A DNA stretch of 64,000 nucleotides from Candidatus Pseudothioglobus singularis PS1 (GCF_001281385.1 NZ_CP006911.1:1650149-1714148); one strand, 5' to 3'; positions 18,672-27,715 are shown, counted from the first letter of the stretch. Made by a program: numbers and translations. Notes: generated by a model from the letters alone, not told the origin.

Positions 18672-19564
18672 ATACTGAGACTACGCCAGCGACCTCAATA
18701 AGAAGCCAACAATGGAAAGAGTTTTGGTTCTATTTCAGCGTAAGCAAAACTGCTGTGGCAGGATTGATATTTTTAATTTTAGTAATATTAATGGCCATAT
18801 TTGCAGATGTCATTAGCCCTCATGGCCCTGCTGAACAATTCAGAGAGTATGCAAAACTTCCACCCTCATGGATGGAAGGAGGGCAAGCGCAGTTCTTCCT
18901 TGGAACTGATTATGCGGGTCGGGACATGTGGTCAAGAATTATCCATGGGTCGCGAATGTCCTTGCTTGCTGGCTGTGTAGTAGTCGTTTTGTCTCTATCA
19001 ATTGGGGTCCTATTAGGCCTTATAGCAGGCTATCGTGGAGGCTGGATTGAGACTTTTATAATGCGGGTGATGGATACAATTATGGCTGTGCCAGGGCTCC
19101 TATTAGCGTTAGTACTCGTAGCCGTATTAGGGCCAGGACTGTTAAATGCAATGATTGCTATTGCAATTACATATACGCCCTCTTTTGTGAGGCTAACAAG
19201 AGCATCAACGTTAACCGAATTAAATCGTGATTATGTCACAGCAAGTAGAGTAGCAGGAGCGAGCCCAACACGACTAATGTTTGTAAGCATTCTTCCAAAT
19301 TGCATGGCGCCAATCATTGTTCAGGGGACACTCAGCTTTTCTACAGCCATTCTTGATACTGCTGCGCTAGGTTTTTTAGGCATGGGTGCTCAAGCGCCAA
19401 TCCCTGAGTGGGGGACTTTAATTGCTGAGAATAGAGATCTAATTTTGAACGCACCATGGACCGTCACCTTTCCTGGGGTTGCTATTTTGTTGGCAGTTCT
19501 TGCAATAAACCTAGTGGGCGATGGCTTGCGAGATGCCCTTGATCCAAAACTTAAAAGGTCTTAA
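18668..19564 (+). CDS. dppC: Dipeptide ABC transporter permease
   Basis: Second permease subunit (298 aa). It has the N-terminal OppC_N segment with FADVISPHGPAEQF and FLGTDYAGRDMWSRIIHGSR, then five TM helices with the EAA loop RDYVTASRVAGASPTRLMFVSILPN. It pairs with DppB to form the channel. Start overlaps the dppB stop (ATGA). It ends two bases before dppD. Confidence 0.93.
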   Translation: MNTETTPATSIRSQQWKEFWFYFSVSKTAVAGLIFLILVILMAIFADVISPHGPAEQFREYAKLPPSWMEGGQAQFFLGTDYAGRDMWSRIIHGSRMSLLAGCVVVVLSLSIGVLLGLIAGYRGGWIETFIMRVMDTIMAVPGLLLALVLVAVLGPGLLNAMIAIAITYTPSFVRLTRASTLTELNRDYVTASRVAGASPTRLMFVSILPNCMAPIIVQGTLSFSTAILDTAALGFLGMGAQAPIPEWGTLIAENRDLILNAPWTVTFPGVAILLAVLAINLVGDGLRDALDPKLKRS

Positions 19565-19566
19565 TA

Positions 19567-20538
19567 ATGGCTCTATTAGAAATTAAAAATTTAACTGTTG
19601 ATTTTGCCACTGCAACTGGCTCGCTGAGGGCAGTTGATGGAATCAATCTAACAATAGACGAAGGTGAAATTGTAGCAGTTGTTGGAGAGTCTGGATCTGG
19701 AAAATCCGTTGGAATGCTTGCAATGATGGGACTTCTTCCATGGACGTCTACTGTAACCGCTGACCATATGATTTTTGATGGGCAGGATTTGCTTAACATG
19801 TCGGATAAAGAACGCAGGAAAATTATTGGCAAAGATATAAGTATGATTTTTCAAGAGCCCATGACAAGCCTTAACCCCTGCTTCACTGTTGGCTATCAAA
19901 TCACTGAGGTTCTAGCTCAGCATTTTGGCGGAAAAAGAAGAAGTTATAACAACAAAGCAATAGAACTGCTAAATCAGGTAGGTATTCCAGCTGCTCAGAG
20001 CCGACTGAATTCATACCCTCATCAACTTTCTGGTGGAATGTGTCAGAGAGTCATGATTGCCATGATGATTGCCTGCCAGCCAAAACTCCTTATTGCTGAC
20101 GAACCTACAACAGCTTTAGATGTAACTATCCAAGCTCAAATACTTGAGTTATTAATAGAGCTTCAGAAGAGCCAAGGAATGGCGTTAGTGTTAATCACAC
20201 ATGATATGGCCGTTGTAGCCGAAACAGCGGAGCGTGTTGTGGTGCTTTACGCGGGTCAGCAGGTTGAACAGCGAACAGTAAAACAGTTATTTAAAGAACC
20301 AAAACATCCATACTCTGAGGCACTTCTAAACGCTCTTCCTGAAAGGGCAAATGATAAACTTTTAAATGCAATACCAGGCGTCGTTCCAGGCCAGATGGAT
20401 AGACCCCAGGGCTGCCTATTTAGTCCAAGATGTGAGTATGCGACAAGCATTTGTAAAGAAAAAAGTCCAAACCTAAATGACGGAATATTGTGTCACTTTC
20501 CTCTTGGAGAGGAGTCTCTTAAAGTGGAGTCTCAATAA
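19567..20538 (+). CDS. dppD: Dipeptide ABC transporter ATP-binding protein
   Basis: Cytoplasmic ATPase (323 aa) powering DppBC. It has Walker [12 protein letters not shown] (about 38-48), the Q-loop [10 protein letters not shown], signature LSGGMCQRV, Walker [13 protein letters not shown] and H-loop ITHD. A C-terminal oligopeptide-transporter extension with Cys residues ([18 protein letters not shown]) is the pattern that binds an iron-sulfur cluster in some DppD homologues. Stop and dppF start overlap (TAATG). Confidence 0.94.
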   Translation: MALLEIKNLTVDFATATGSLRAVDGINLTIDEGEIVAVVGESGSGKSVGMLAMMGLLPWTSTVTADHMIFDGQDLLNMSDKERRKIIGKDISMIFQEPMTSLNPCFTVGYQITEVLAQHFGGKRRSYNNKAIELLNQVGIPAAQSRLNSYPHQLSGGMCQRVMIAMMIACQPKLLIADEPTTALDVTIQAQILELLIELQKSQGMALVLITHDMAVVAETAERVVVLYAGQQVEQRTVKQLFKEPKHPYSEALLNALPERANDKLLNAIPGVVPGQMDRPQGCLFSPRCEYATSICKEKSPNLNDGILCHFPLGEESLKVESQ

Positions 20539-21515
20539 TGTCTGAACCTATAATTAAAGCTCGCAATCTTCATAAGTACTATGAAATAAAAGATGGATTA
20601 CTTCACGCACCTCAAGATTTAAAGGCACTCTCTGGTGTTAGCTTTGATTTATTTGAGGGTCAAACCCTAGCTGTGGTTGGTGAGTCTGGCTGTGGTAAAT
20701 CTACATTGGCTCGCCTTCTTACATCGATTGAGAGTCCAACCTCTGGATATTTAAGTGTTGACGGAATAGATATGGCAGACTCACAAGACAAACTAATGTC
20801 TAAAAAGCTTAGACAAACAGTTCAAATGGTCTTCCAAGATCCATTTGGATCACTAAATCCTAGGCAAAAAGTGGGTGATATTATTCAGGAGCCGCTCCTA
20901 ATAAATACTGAGTTAAGTGCTACTGAAAGGAGAGAGAAGGCATTAGATATTATGAGACTGGTGGGCCTCAAGGAAGAGCATTTTCATCGTTACCCTCATA
21001 TGTTCTCAGGTGGACAAAGGCAAAGAATCGCAATAGCAAGAGCCCTCATATTAAAACCAAAGGTTGTTGTTCTTGATGAACCTGTATCAGCGCTCGATGT
21101 ATCTATTCAAGCACAGGTCATCAATCTTCTAATAGAGCTTCAAAAGGAACTTGGACTTGCTTATGTTTTTATCTCTCATGATCTAAGCGTTGTGCGTCAT
21201 ATTGCTGATGATATCTTAGTCATGTACTTAGGCAAGCCTGTTGAACAAGGGCCTAGTAAGGTCATCTTTAAAACTCCTAAGCATCCCTACACTCAGGCTC
21301 TTTTATCGGCAACACCTAGCACCAATGTAGACAAAAACAAAAAACGCATAAAGCTTACTGGTGAGTTGCCTTCGCCAATAGAGCCTCCAAGTGGATGCAC
21401 TTTTAACCCGCGATGTCAACATGCTCAAAAGAGCTGCAAAACATCTGAGCCGGTTATGGAAACTTATGGCAAATCACAAGCCGCCTGTCTTGCGCTTGAC
21501 GAGGGTCGAATATAA
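20538..21515 (+). CDS. dppF: Dipeptide ABC transporter ATP-binding protein
   Basis: Second ATPase subunit (325 aa), paralogous to DppD. It has Walker A GESGCGKSTLARL, Q-loop FQDPFGSLNPRQ, signature FSGGQRQRIAIARAL, Walker B VVVLDEPVSALD and H-loop ISHD. The C-terminal extension has CTFNPRCQHAQKSC. It completes the dppABCDF set. The next gene, an M24 peptidase, begins 26 bases later without a terminator between. Confidence 0.94.
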   Translation: MSEPIIKARNLHKYYEIKDGLLHAPQDLKALSGVSFDLFEGQTLAVVGESGCGKSTLARLLTSIESPTSGYLSVDGIDMADSQDKLMSKKLRQTVQMVFQDPFGSLNPRQKVGDIIQEPLLINTELSATERREKALDIMRLVGLKEEHFHRYPHMFSGGQRQRIAIARALILKPKVVVLDEPVSALDVSIQAQVINLLIELQKELGLAYVFISHDLSVVRHIADDILVMYLGKPVEQGPSKVIFKTPKHPYTQALLSATPSTNVDKNKKRIKLTGELPSPIEPPSGCTFNPRCQHAQKSCKTSEPVMETYGKSQAACLALDEGRI

Positions 21516-21541
21516 TAATAAGCGATAATAGGAAAAACCTT

Positions 21542-22627
21542 ATGTCAAATAAATTATTAAAACTTAAAAAATTAATGAAGGAAAACGAGGTTGATCTATT
21601 AGCCCTGGGTCCTGGAACTCATATGAGATGGCTTTTAGGATTTAACCCTTATCCTGATGAAAGGCCTTGCATGCTTTTGTTGGGATTAGAAAAGGATGCG
21701 TTTCTAATGCCATCGGTTAATGCAGAAGATGCTATGAAGCGTTCAGATATTAAAATGTTTAGCTGGAATGATGAAAGCGGTCCTAGTAAAGCGCTGGTTG
21801 AAGCTCTTATTTTTACCGGTTCATCAAATGCAAAACATATTGCAATAGATGAGGCAATGCGCTCTCACTTCGCTTTAATACTTATTGACGCATTACCAAA
21901 ACCAACCTATGAGTTTACTAACTCTACGATTGGCGCACTCAGGATGCGCAAAGATGCTGATGAATTTGTTAACCTTAAAGAGAATGCATTGATTGATGAT
22001 CGCGCAATGCAAGCTGGCTTTGCAGCAATTAAAAAAGGTGTAACTGAACTCGAAATAGGTGAGGCAATTAACACACACTTTATTTCTGAAGGCGCAAAAC
22101 CTCAGTTTTGTATTGTAGGGTCTGGCCCAAATGGCGCTTTTCCACATCATCATACTGGAAATAGAAAAGTAGAAAATGGTGACGTAGTACTGATTGATAT
22201 TGGGGGTAGAAAAGGCACTTTTCCAAGTGACATGACTCGCATGTCTGTTCTGGGTGAGCCGCCAAAAGATTATCTTGAGGTTCATGCGATTGTAGAACGT
22301 GCAGTGCAAGCAGCAATGGCGGCAGCAAAACCAGGAGTTATGGCCAAAGATGTAGATGCTGCAGCAAGGGATGTTATTACTGAGGCCGGGTATGGAGAAT
22401 TTTTTGTTCATAGGACGGGACACGGTCTTGGCATTGATATTCACGAGCCACCCTATATCACTGCAACTTCTGAAGTTGTCCTAGATGAGGGAATGGTGTT
22501 CTCAATCGAACCAGGAATTTATCTTCAGGGTAGGTTTGGTGTTCGCCTAGAAGAGATTGTTATTTTAAGGGCTGATGGGCCCGAAATTCTTTCGGAACTC
22601 ACTCGAAAAACGAACTTTATAACGTAG
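21542..22627 (+). CDS. M24 family metallopeptidase (Xaa-Pro aminopeptidase/dipeptidase-like)
   Basis: 361 aa with an N-terminal creatinase-like domain and a pita-bread catalytic domain (about 140-361). The five metal ligands are recognisable: Asp in LIDIGG, Asp in PSDMTR, His in TGHGLG, Glu in SIEPGIY and Glu in VRLEEI. Such enzymes remove residues next to proline, or split Xaa-Pro dipeptides. Directly downstream of dppABCDF, it plausibly hydrolyses imported peptides. Creatinase-like activity on methylated amines cannot be excluded from sequence alone, and is worth considering given the DmdA-like gene that follows. Confidence 0.85.
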   Translation: MSNKLLKLKKLMKENEVDLLALGPGTHMRWLLGFNPYPDERPCMLLLGLEKDAFLMPSVNAEDAMKRSDIKMFSWNDESGPSKALVEALIFTGSSNAKHIAIDEAMRSHFALILIDALPKPTYEFTNSTIGALRMRKDADEFVNLKENALIDDRAMQAGFAAIKKGVTELEIGEAINTHFISEGAKPQFCIVGSGPNGAFPHHHTGNRKVENGDVVLIDIGGRKGTFPSDMTRMSVLGEPPKDYLEVHAIVERAVQAAMAAAKPGVMAKDVDAAARDVITEAGYGEFFVHRTGHGLGIDIHEPPYITATSEVVLDEGMVFSIEPGIYLQGRFGVRLEEIVILRADGPEILSELTRKTNFIT

Positions 22628-22708
22628 TCAAAAAGCGCCAAAAAAACATCTGCAACATATTGAAAAATGTGTATTATTTTGCATTCTGTTTAATGGTTAT
22701 TAGTAGCT

Positions 22709-23848
22709 ATGAAAAAAGAATTTAGTTTTGGAACACAGGTTAGAAAATCTCCATATTTTGATGCGACTGTGCGTTGGGGAGCAAAGGGATTTTCGGTCTA
22801 TAACCATATGTATATTCCTAGAGACTTTGGTGACCCTGTTCAAAACTTTTGGAATCTTGTTAATGATGCAATACTTTGTGATGTTGCAGTTGAGCGCCAA
22901 GTTGAAATAACTGGCCCTGATGCGGCTCAATTTGTCCAACTACTAACGCCAAGAAATCTTTCAGAATGTGCGGTAGGACAATGTAAATATGTACTAATTA
23001 CTGATGAAAATGGTGGCGTGTTGAATGATCCAGTTCTATTAAGACTTGCTGAAAATCATTTCTGGCTTTCTTTGGCTGACAGCGACATCTTGATGTGGGC
23101 CAAAGGAGTAGCGGTTAACTCTGGGTTAGATGTTAATTTAGGTGAGCCTGATGTTTCACCACTGCAACTCCAGGGCCCAAGGTCTGGTGAAATTGCTAAA
23201 GCAATATTTGGTGAGCGAATAGATAGCCTTAAATATTACTGGCTTAAGGAATTTGAACTCAATGGTATTCCATTAATCATATCTAGAACAGGCTGGTCAA
23301 GTGAGCTTGGTTATGAAATCTATCTTCGCGATGGATCTCGTGGAAACGAGCTTTGGGATCATATTATGGAGATCGGAGAGCCTATGGGATTAGTTCCAGG
23401 CCATACCTCTACGATAAGAAGAATAGAGGGCGGCATGCTCTCATATCAGGCTGATATGGACTACACAGTAAATCCGTTCGAGCTTGGATTGGGGCGTCTT
23501 GTTGATCTTGAGATGGATGCCAACTTTATTGGCAAAGAGGCGCTTAAAAAAATTAAATCTGAAGGAGTTAAGCGACACCAAGTTGGAATAGAAATCTCAT
23601 GCACACCGCTTAAGCACCCAAACACAAGCTATTGGCCAATTTTGGTTGAATCAGAAGAAGTCGGGTATATAACTTCAGCGGTTTATTCGCCGCGACTTGA
23701 CAAAAATATTGCACTTGCTATGATGGATGTTAACCACTCGGCCATAGATACTGCTGCAGAGACGACAACCCCAGAAGGTAATTTTCCTATCAAGGTTGTC
23801 CAGAAGCCATTCTATGACCCCAAGAAGAAAATTACCTCGGGATCTTAG
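22709..23848 (+). CDS. DmdA-like aminomethyltransferase (candidate DMSP demethylase)
   Basis: A GcvT-fold, tetrahydrofolate-dependent methyl or aminomethyl transferase of 379 aa. By eye it is closer to DMSP demethylase DmdA than to glycine-cleavage T protein: VYNHMYIPRDF near residue 30, a LLTPRNLSECAVGQCKYVLI block (79-98, cf. LLTPRDLSKSQIGQC in SAR11 DmdA), LNDPVLLRLAENHFWLSLAD (105-124) and RTGWSSELGYEIYL (193-206). No gcvH or gcvP is nearby. If it is DmdA it moves a methyl group from DMSP to THF, yielding methylmercaptopropionate. Several non-demethylating DmdA-like families exist, so substrate is unproven. A DmdB-like ligase is encoded 1.4 kb downstream. Confidence 0.7.
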   Translation: MKKEFSFGTQVRKSPYFDATVRWGAKGFSVYNHMYIPRDFGDPVQNFWNLVNDAILCDVAVERQVEITGPDAAQFVQLLTPRNLSECAVGQCKYVLITDENGGVLNDPVLLRLAENHFWLSLADSDILMWAKGVAVNSGLDVNLGEPDVSPLQLQGPRSGEIAKAIFGERIDSLKYYWLKEFELNGIPLIISRTGWSSELGYEIYLRDGSRGNELWDHIMEIGEPMGLVPGHTSTIRRIEGGMLSYQADMDYTVNPFELGLGRLVDLEMDANFIGKEALKKIKSEGVKRHQVGIEISCTPLKHPNTSYWPILVESEEVGYITSAVYSPRLDKNIALAMMDVNHSAIDTAAETTTPEGNFPIKVVQKPFYDPKKKITSGS

Positions 23849-23854
23849 CCCGAG
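23836..23854 (+). repeat. Hairpin over the stop codon of the DmdA-like gene
   Basis: CTCGGG-ATCTTAG-CCCGAG, a 6-bp GC stem with the TAG stop in its loop. No T-run follows, so it is probably an intercistronic mRNA structure and not a terminator. Confidence 0.5.
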
Positions 23855-23876
23855 TAAATAGGATTAGGAGAAATTT

Positions 23877-24329
23877 GTGTCTGAACTATCTATCGACCTC
23901 AGCTGGAACAGAAAAGAAGAAGAGCTCTCTCCTGGAAAGTTTTCCAGCGAACATCAGGTTACTTATAACGAACAATATAAAGTAATAGCGGATACTGCTC
24001 CTGACTGGGGAGGGTCTGCCAATAACACCAATCCAGAGCAGGCGCTCGCTGCCTCATTAAGCAGCTGTCACATGATGACTTTTTTAGCTCTTGCTGCAAA
24101 AACTAAGTGGCCCGTCAATTCTTACATTGACCATGCTGTTGCTCATCTGGGTAAAAATAGCAAGAAACAGATGGTTGTTAACCGAATTGATTTAAATCCA
24201 GTAGTCTCGTTCGATAGCGGCTTTGAAGTCAGTGATGAAGAATTAGCAAAAATGCATGATAGGGCCCACAGATATTGCTTTATAGCTAATACATTAGACT
24301 CTGAAGTCGAGGTCAATATCAACATTTAA
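23877..24329 (+). CDS. OsmC-like family protein
   Basis: 150 aa, OsmC/Ohr fold. OsmC proteins are thiol-dependent peroxidases for organic peroxides. The two signature cysteines appear in ASLSSCHMMTFLALAAK (about residues 60-76) and HRYCFIAN (about 129-136). It starts with GTG, supported by AGGAG 6 bases upstream. It lies between the DmdA-like and crotonase genes on the same strand. Its role there could be protection from reactive sulfur or peroxide species; that is inference. Confidence 0.85.
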   Translation: MSELSIDLSWNRKEEELSPGKFSSEHQVTYNEQYKVIADTAPDWGGSANNTNPEQALAASLSSCHMMTFLALAAKTKWPVNSYIDHAVAHLGKNSKKQMVVNRIDLNPVVSFDSGFEVSDEELAKMHDRAHRYCFIANTLDSEVEVNINI

Positions 24330-24369
24330 AAAGTTGGCAATGCGTTTCTGCTAATATGGAGCCTAAATT

Positions 24370-25194
24370 ATGAGCAGCAATAATAACAACGAAGCTAATA
24401 CCGATGATTCAATTTTGCTTGAAGAATTTATAGATAATGGCCTATACCGCTTAACACTTAACGACACCAAAAAGAGAAACGCTCTTTCAGAAGAGATGAT
24501 GGCCAAACTCAAATCCTTGCTCACAGATTCTACGGACAATAAATCCATAAGAGTAATAATAATTGCGGGCAACGGACCAGCGTTTTGCTCAGGACATGAC
24601 TTAAAACAAATGACTGCCGGAAGAGACAACGATGACCAAGGTCTTACCTACTTTAAAAAAGTATTTGCATCTTGCTCAGAGCTAATGCAAATGATTGTTG
24701 AGCACCCCAAACCAATCATTGCTGAAGTTTCAGGCGTCGCAGCAGCAGCAGGATGCCAGCTTGTTGCCTGTTGTGATCTTGCTGTAGCTGGAAAGTCTGC
24801 TCGATTTATTACTCCGGGCGTAAACATAGGGCTATTCTGCTCCACCCCAATGGTTGCACTGTCCAGAAATGTATCCAACAAAGCAGCGATGGAGATGCTC
24901 CTGACCGGTGAAATGGTAAGTGCAGATAAAGCGGAACACATTGGACTTATAAACCGAGTTACAGATGATGCTGATTTGAAACAAGAGACAACAGCTCTGG
25001 CAGAACTTATTGCCTCAAAATCTAGTCTGACATTAAAGATTGGAAAGGAAGCCTTTTATAAACAAAAAGATATGCCTCTTTCAGAGGCTTATGACTTCGC
25101 GTCAAAGGTCATGGTAGAAAACATGTTAGAACATGATGCTAAGGAGGGCATTGGCTCGTTCCTAGAAAAGCGCAAACCTAAATGGCAAAATTAG
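24370..25194 (+). CDS. Enoyl-CoA hydratase/isomerase family protein, ECHDC3-like
   Basis: A crotonase-fold protein of 274 aa. Oxyanion-hole segments AFCSGHDLKQM (71-81) and GVAAAAGCQLVACCDL are present, but the two catalytic glutamates of true enoyl-CoA hydratases are replaced by Gln (Q130) and Gly (G150, in ITPGVNIGLFCSTP). The latter string and FYKQKDMPL match the animal/bacterial ECHDC3 subgroup. It is therefore unlikely to be DmdD (methylthioacryloyl-CoA hydratase), despite the neighbourhood. It may be an isomerase, thioesterase or hydrolase on a CoA ester. It overlaps the next ORF's longest reading by 13 bases. Confidence 0.82.
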   Translation: MSSNNNNEANTDDSILLEEFIDNGLYRLTLNDTKKRNALSEEMMAKLKSLLTDSTDNKSIRVIIIAGNGPAFCSGHDLKQMTAGRDNDDQGLTYFKKVFASCSELMQMIVEHPKPIIAEVSGVAAAAGCQLVACCDLAVAGKSARFITPGVNIGLFCSTPMVALSRNVSNKAAMEMLLTGEMVSADKAEHIGLINRVTDDADLKQETTALAELIASKSSLTLKIGKEAFYKQKDMPLSEAYDFASKVMVENMLEHDAKEGIGSFLEKRKPKWQN

Positions 25195-25199
25195 TGGCA

Positions 25200-26825
25200 A
25201 TGAATAATCCTTATAATACTAATCTTGATCGAAATCCTGCCAACTTTCAGCCACTTACGCCGCTAACATTTTTAGAACGTGCGGCATCGGTATACCCAAA
25301 TCATACTGCTATCGTTCATGGTAAATTAAGACGCAACTACAGCGACTTTTATAGTCGCTCTCGACAACTTGCCTCTGCACTCTCTGAACAGGGCATTGCT
25401 CGAGGCGATACTGTCTCGGTAATATTATCAAACACACCCGCGATGCTGGAGGCCCATTATGGCGTTCCAATGTGTGGCGCAGTTTTACACAGCATTAACA
25501 CGCGCCTTGATCCAGATACTATTGCGTATCAGCTAGACCACGCAAACTCCAAGGCTTTAATAGTTGATCGTGAATTTCTAAAAACCGCTAAAACGTCACT
25601 GGAACTTGCTGGAGTATCGCCGATTTTGATTGAGTTTAATGATAGCGAATACCCCATCAAAGAATCATTGCCTGGGGCAATAGAGTATGGGGAATTTTTA
25701 TTAAAGGGCGATAAAAATTACAATTGGCTCATGCCTGAGGATGAATGGGATGCAATCTCCTTAAACTACACTTCTGGCACAACTGGAAACCCCAAAGGCG
25801 TTGTCTCTCATCATCGAGGAGCCTATCTTTTGGCACAAGGAAATGCGATGATTGCCTCAATAAAAAAGCATTCGGTCTACCTTTGGACACTGCCCATGTT
25901 TCATTGCAATGGCTGGTGCTTCCCTTGGACAATGTCAGCTATTATTGGGACACATGTCTGCTTGAGACGTGTTATGGCAGAGCCAATTTGGGAGTCCCTT
26001 GCTGAGCACAAGGTAACCCATTTATGCGGAGCTCCAATTGTTATGTCAACAATACTGGCGGCATCAGATAATGAAAAAAAATTATTAGAAAAACAAATCG
26101 ATTTTTTTACAGCAGCGGCCCCACCTCCAGAGTCAGTCTTAACCAATATGAAAGATGTCGGGTTTAATATTACACATCTATATGGACTCTCTGAAACCTA
26201 TGGCCCTGCAGTGGTAAATGAGTGGCACCAAGAATGGGACGTCCTAGATGACGGTGAACAAGCGTCTTTAAAAGCAAGACAAGGGGTTCGCTACCTGCCA
26301 CTTGAATCTTTAGCTGTTATGGATCCAAAAACAATGCGGCCCGTGCCTCGTGATGGCAAGACAATAGGCGAAGTCATGTTTAGAGGCAACGTAGTCATGA
26401 AAGGCTATCTAAAAAATAAAGCTGCTACTGATGAATCTTTTAAGGACGGCTGGTTTCATTCAGGAGACCTAGGAGTTATCCATGAAGATGGGTATATCCA
26501 GCTGAAAGATCGCTCCAAAGATATTATTATCTCTGGTGGTGAAAATATATCATCAATCGAAATTGAAGAGGTGCTATATAAACACCCCTCTGTTGAGGCG
26601 GCTGCTGTTGTAGCGATGCCAGATGAAAAGTGGGGCGAGACTCCGTGCGCATTTGTTCAGCTTAAAAAAGAAAGCCACGCCTCTGAAGAAGAGCTCAGCC
26701 AATGGTGTAGAGATCATATGGCCTCTTTTAAGCTTCCTCGTCAATTCTATTTTGAGGACATCCCAAAAACCTCTACAGGAAAAGTACAAAAGTTTATTTT
26801 GCGTGAGCAGGTAAAAAACTTATAA
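25200..26825 (+). CDS. Acyl-CoA synthetase, AMP-binding (DmdB-like)
   Basis: Activates a short- or medium-chain acid to its CoA thioester through an acyl-adenylate. About 541 aa with the P-loop YTSGTTGNPKGVV, the WTLPMFHCNGWCFPWT block typical of the acetyl/propionyl/methylmercaptopropionyl-CoA ligase subgroup, LYGLSETYGPAVVNEWHQE, the GWFHSGDLGVIHEDGY motif and the C-terminal lysine in TSTGKVQKF. ATG 25200 gives the subgroup's usual NNPYNTNLDRNPANF opening; ATG 25182 adds six residues. With the DmdA-like gene it could act as DmdB, but fatty-acid ligase is equally open. Confidence 0.82.
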   Translation: MNNPYNTNLDRNPANFQPLTPLTFLERAASVYPNHTAIVHGKLRRNYSDFYSRSRQLASALSEQGIARGDTVSVILSNTPAMLEAHYGVPMCGAVLHSINTRLDPDTIAYQLDHANSKALIVDREFLKTAKTSLELAGVSPILIEFNDSEYPIKESLPGAIEYGEFLLKGDKNYNWLMPEDEWDAISLNYTSGTTGNPKGVVSHHRGAYLLAQGNAMIASIKKHSVYLWTLPMFHCNGWCFPWTMSAIIGTHVCLRRVMAEPIWESLAEHKVTHLCGAPIVMSTILAASDNEKKLLEKQIDFFTAAAPPPESVLTNMKDVGFNITHLYGLSETYGPAVVNEWHQEWDVLDDGEQASLKARQGVRYLPLESLAVMDPKTMRPVPRDGKTIGEVMFRGNVVMKGYLKNKAATDESFKDGWFHSGDLGVIHEDGYIQLKDRSKDIIISGGENISSIEIEEVLYKHPSVEAAAVVAMPDEKWGETPCAFVQLKKESHASEEELSQWCRDHMASFKLPRQFYFEDIPKTSTGKVQKFILREQVKNL

Positions 26826-26843
26826 GAGAAGTTTGAAATAAAA

Positions 26844-26864
26844 AAGCGGCCCGCCGGGCCGCTT
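26844..26864. terminator. Terminator between the acyl-CoA synthetase and tRNA-Thr
   Basis: AAGCGGCCC-GCC-GGGCCGCTT, a 9-bp perfect GC-rich stem. An A-run precedes it (a T-run on the minus strand), so it ends the tRNA-Thr transcript and probably also the dpp-to-ligase transcript. Confidence 0.8.
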
Positions 26865-26877
26865 AATCAAGATTTGT

Positions 26878-26953
26878 TGGTGCCGACACACGGACTCGAA
26901 CCGCGGACCTACTGATTACAAATCAGTTGCACTACCAACTGTGCTATGTCGGC
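26878..26953 (-). tRNA. tRNA-Thr (TGT)
   Basis: A 76-base cloverleaf with CCA. Acceptor GCCGACA pairs with TGTCGGC, the anticodon loop TTTGTAA gives TGT (reads ACA), and the T-arm GGTTCGAGTCC is normal. It closes the accessory segment on its right side. Confidence 0.96.
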
Positions 26954-26963
26954 TTAGAGCGAA

Positions 26964-26969
26964 ATTATA
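26964..26969 (-). promoter_or_regulatory. -10 box of tRNA-Thr promoter
   Basis: Minus-strand TATAAT followed by TTCGCTC before the tRNA, nearly identical to the metY promoter (TATAATTTCGCC). No consensus -35 recognised. Confidence 0.65.
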
Positions 26970-27016
26970 CAGTAAAGAATTTTTTTTCAGTACTATTTTA
27001 TAGCCTCAAAATAGAG

Positions 27017-27715
27017 TTACTTTTTTCTCTGTTTTATAGCAATACGGATACCTATAATTCCAAGAACGATTGCCATCAAAAACCACTGCACGGCATACCC
27101 AATATGCTTCTCAATACTTCCCGTATAAGGCACCCATTTTCTAACAAATCCATCATCCATTGATGCGTCTAATAGTCCAACCATGCTAGAAAAATCAATG
27201 CCTGCTAACTCGCTCATTTTGACTAAATCGACTGCCTGAATTAGAACTGGGAAGTTATTGCCTATCTCGCTTGATTTCAATTCAATTCTTTTGATTGGCT
27301 TTGAAATTTGAACCTTAATCTCTGACTTGGTTTTTTTTATTGAGACGTCGGCTAGTTTTTCCCTATCGCCATTCCAAGGAATAAAGCCTCGATTGATAAT
27401 AATAGCGCTGGGTTGGTTCTCTAATTTAAATGGCGTTAAAACATAGTAGCCAGAAACTTGGTCAACAATCTGGTTATCATAGATGAACTGCTTATTACTC
27501 TGGTATTGCCCCTTAAGTCTGACCTGGTAATACTCTTTTTCAAGCAGCCTATTTTCATCAGCGATTAATTCTACAATGCCTGTATTTGCTTTTTGAATTG
27601 AAGCCTCTATTGCACGCTTTTCGTTAGCGCGGTCAAGCTGCCAAAATCCCAATGACGTCAGAAAGGCAATAGTTGCAACTATAAGTACCGATGGAATTAA
27701 GAACCTAAAGCTCAT
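27017..27715 (-). CDS. SURF1 family cytochrome c oxidase assembly protein
   Basis: SURF1/Shy1 proteins help insert heme a into CoxA. The 232-aa protein has the typical two-TM layout: an N-terminal helix (about 5-20) ending in GFWQLDRANEKRA, a periplasmic domain with GQYQSNKQFIYDNQ, GYYVLTPF and INRGFIPW, and a C-terminal helix after HIGYAVQWF (about 205-226). Start overlaps the stop of the DUF2909 gene by one base (TAATG). It is the last gene of the cox operon on this strand. Confidence 0.9.
   Translation of the reverse strand: MSFRFLIPSVLIVATIAFLTSLGFWQLDRANEKRAIEASIQKANTGIVELIADENRLLEKEYYQVRLKGQYQSNKQFIYDNQIVDQVSGYYVLTPFKLENQPSAIIINRGFIPWNGDREKLADVSIKKTKSEIKVQISKPIKRIELKSSEIGNNFPVLIQAVDLVKMSELAGIDFSSMVGLLDASMDDGFVRKWVPYTGSIEKHIGYAVQWFLMAIVLGIIGIRIAIKQRKK

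Noticed and set aside
21893..22444. 183-aa minus-strand ORF inside the M24 peptidase
   Set aside because: It is a mirror reading of a conserved enzyme gene, with no recognisable protein features.
24370..25194. Calling the crotonase DmdD (methylthioacryloyl-CoA hydratase)
   Set aside because: Both catalytic glutamates are missing and the sequence matches the ECHDC3-like group.
15942..26825. Mobile genomic island with integrase
   Set aside because: No integrase, transposase, direct repeats of tRNA-Thr or clear codon-use shift was found; only borders suggest insertion.
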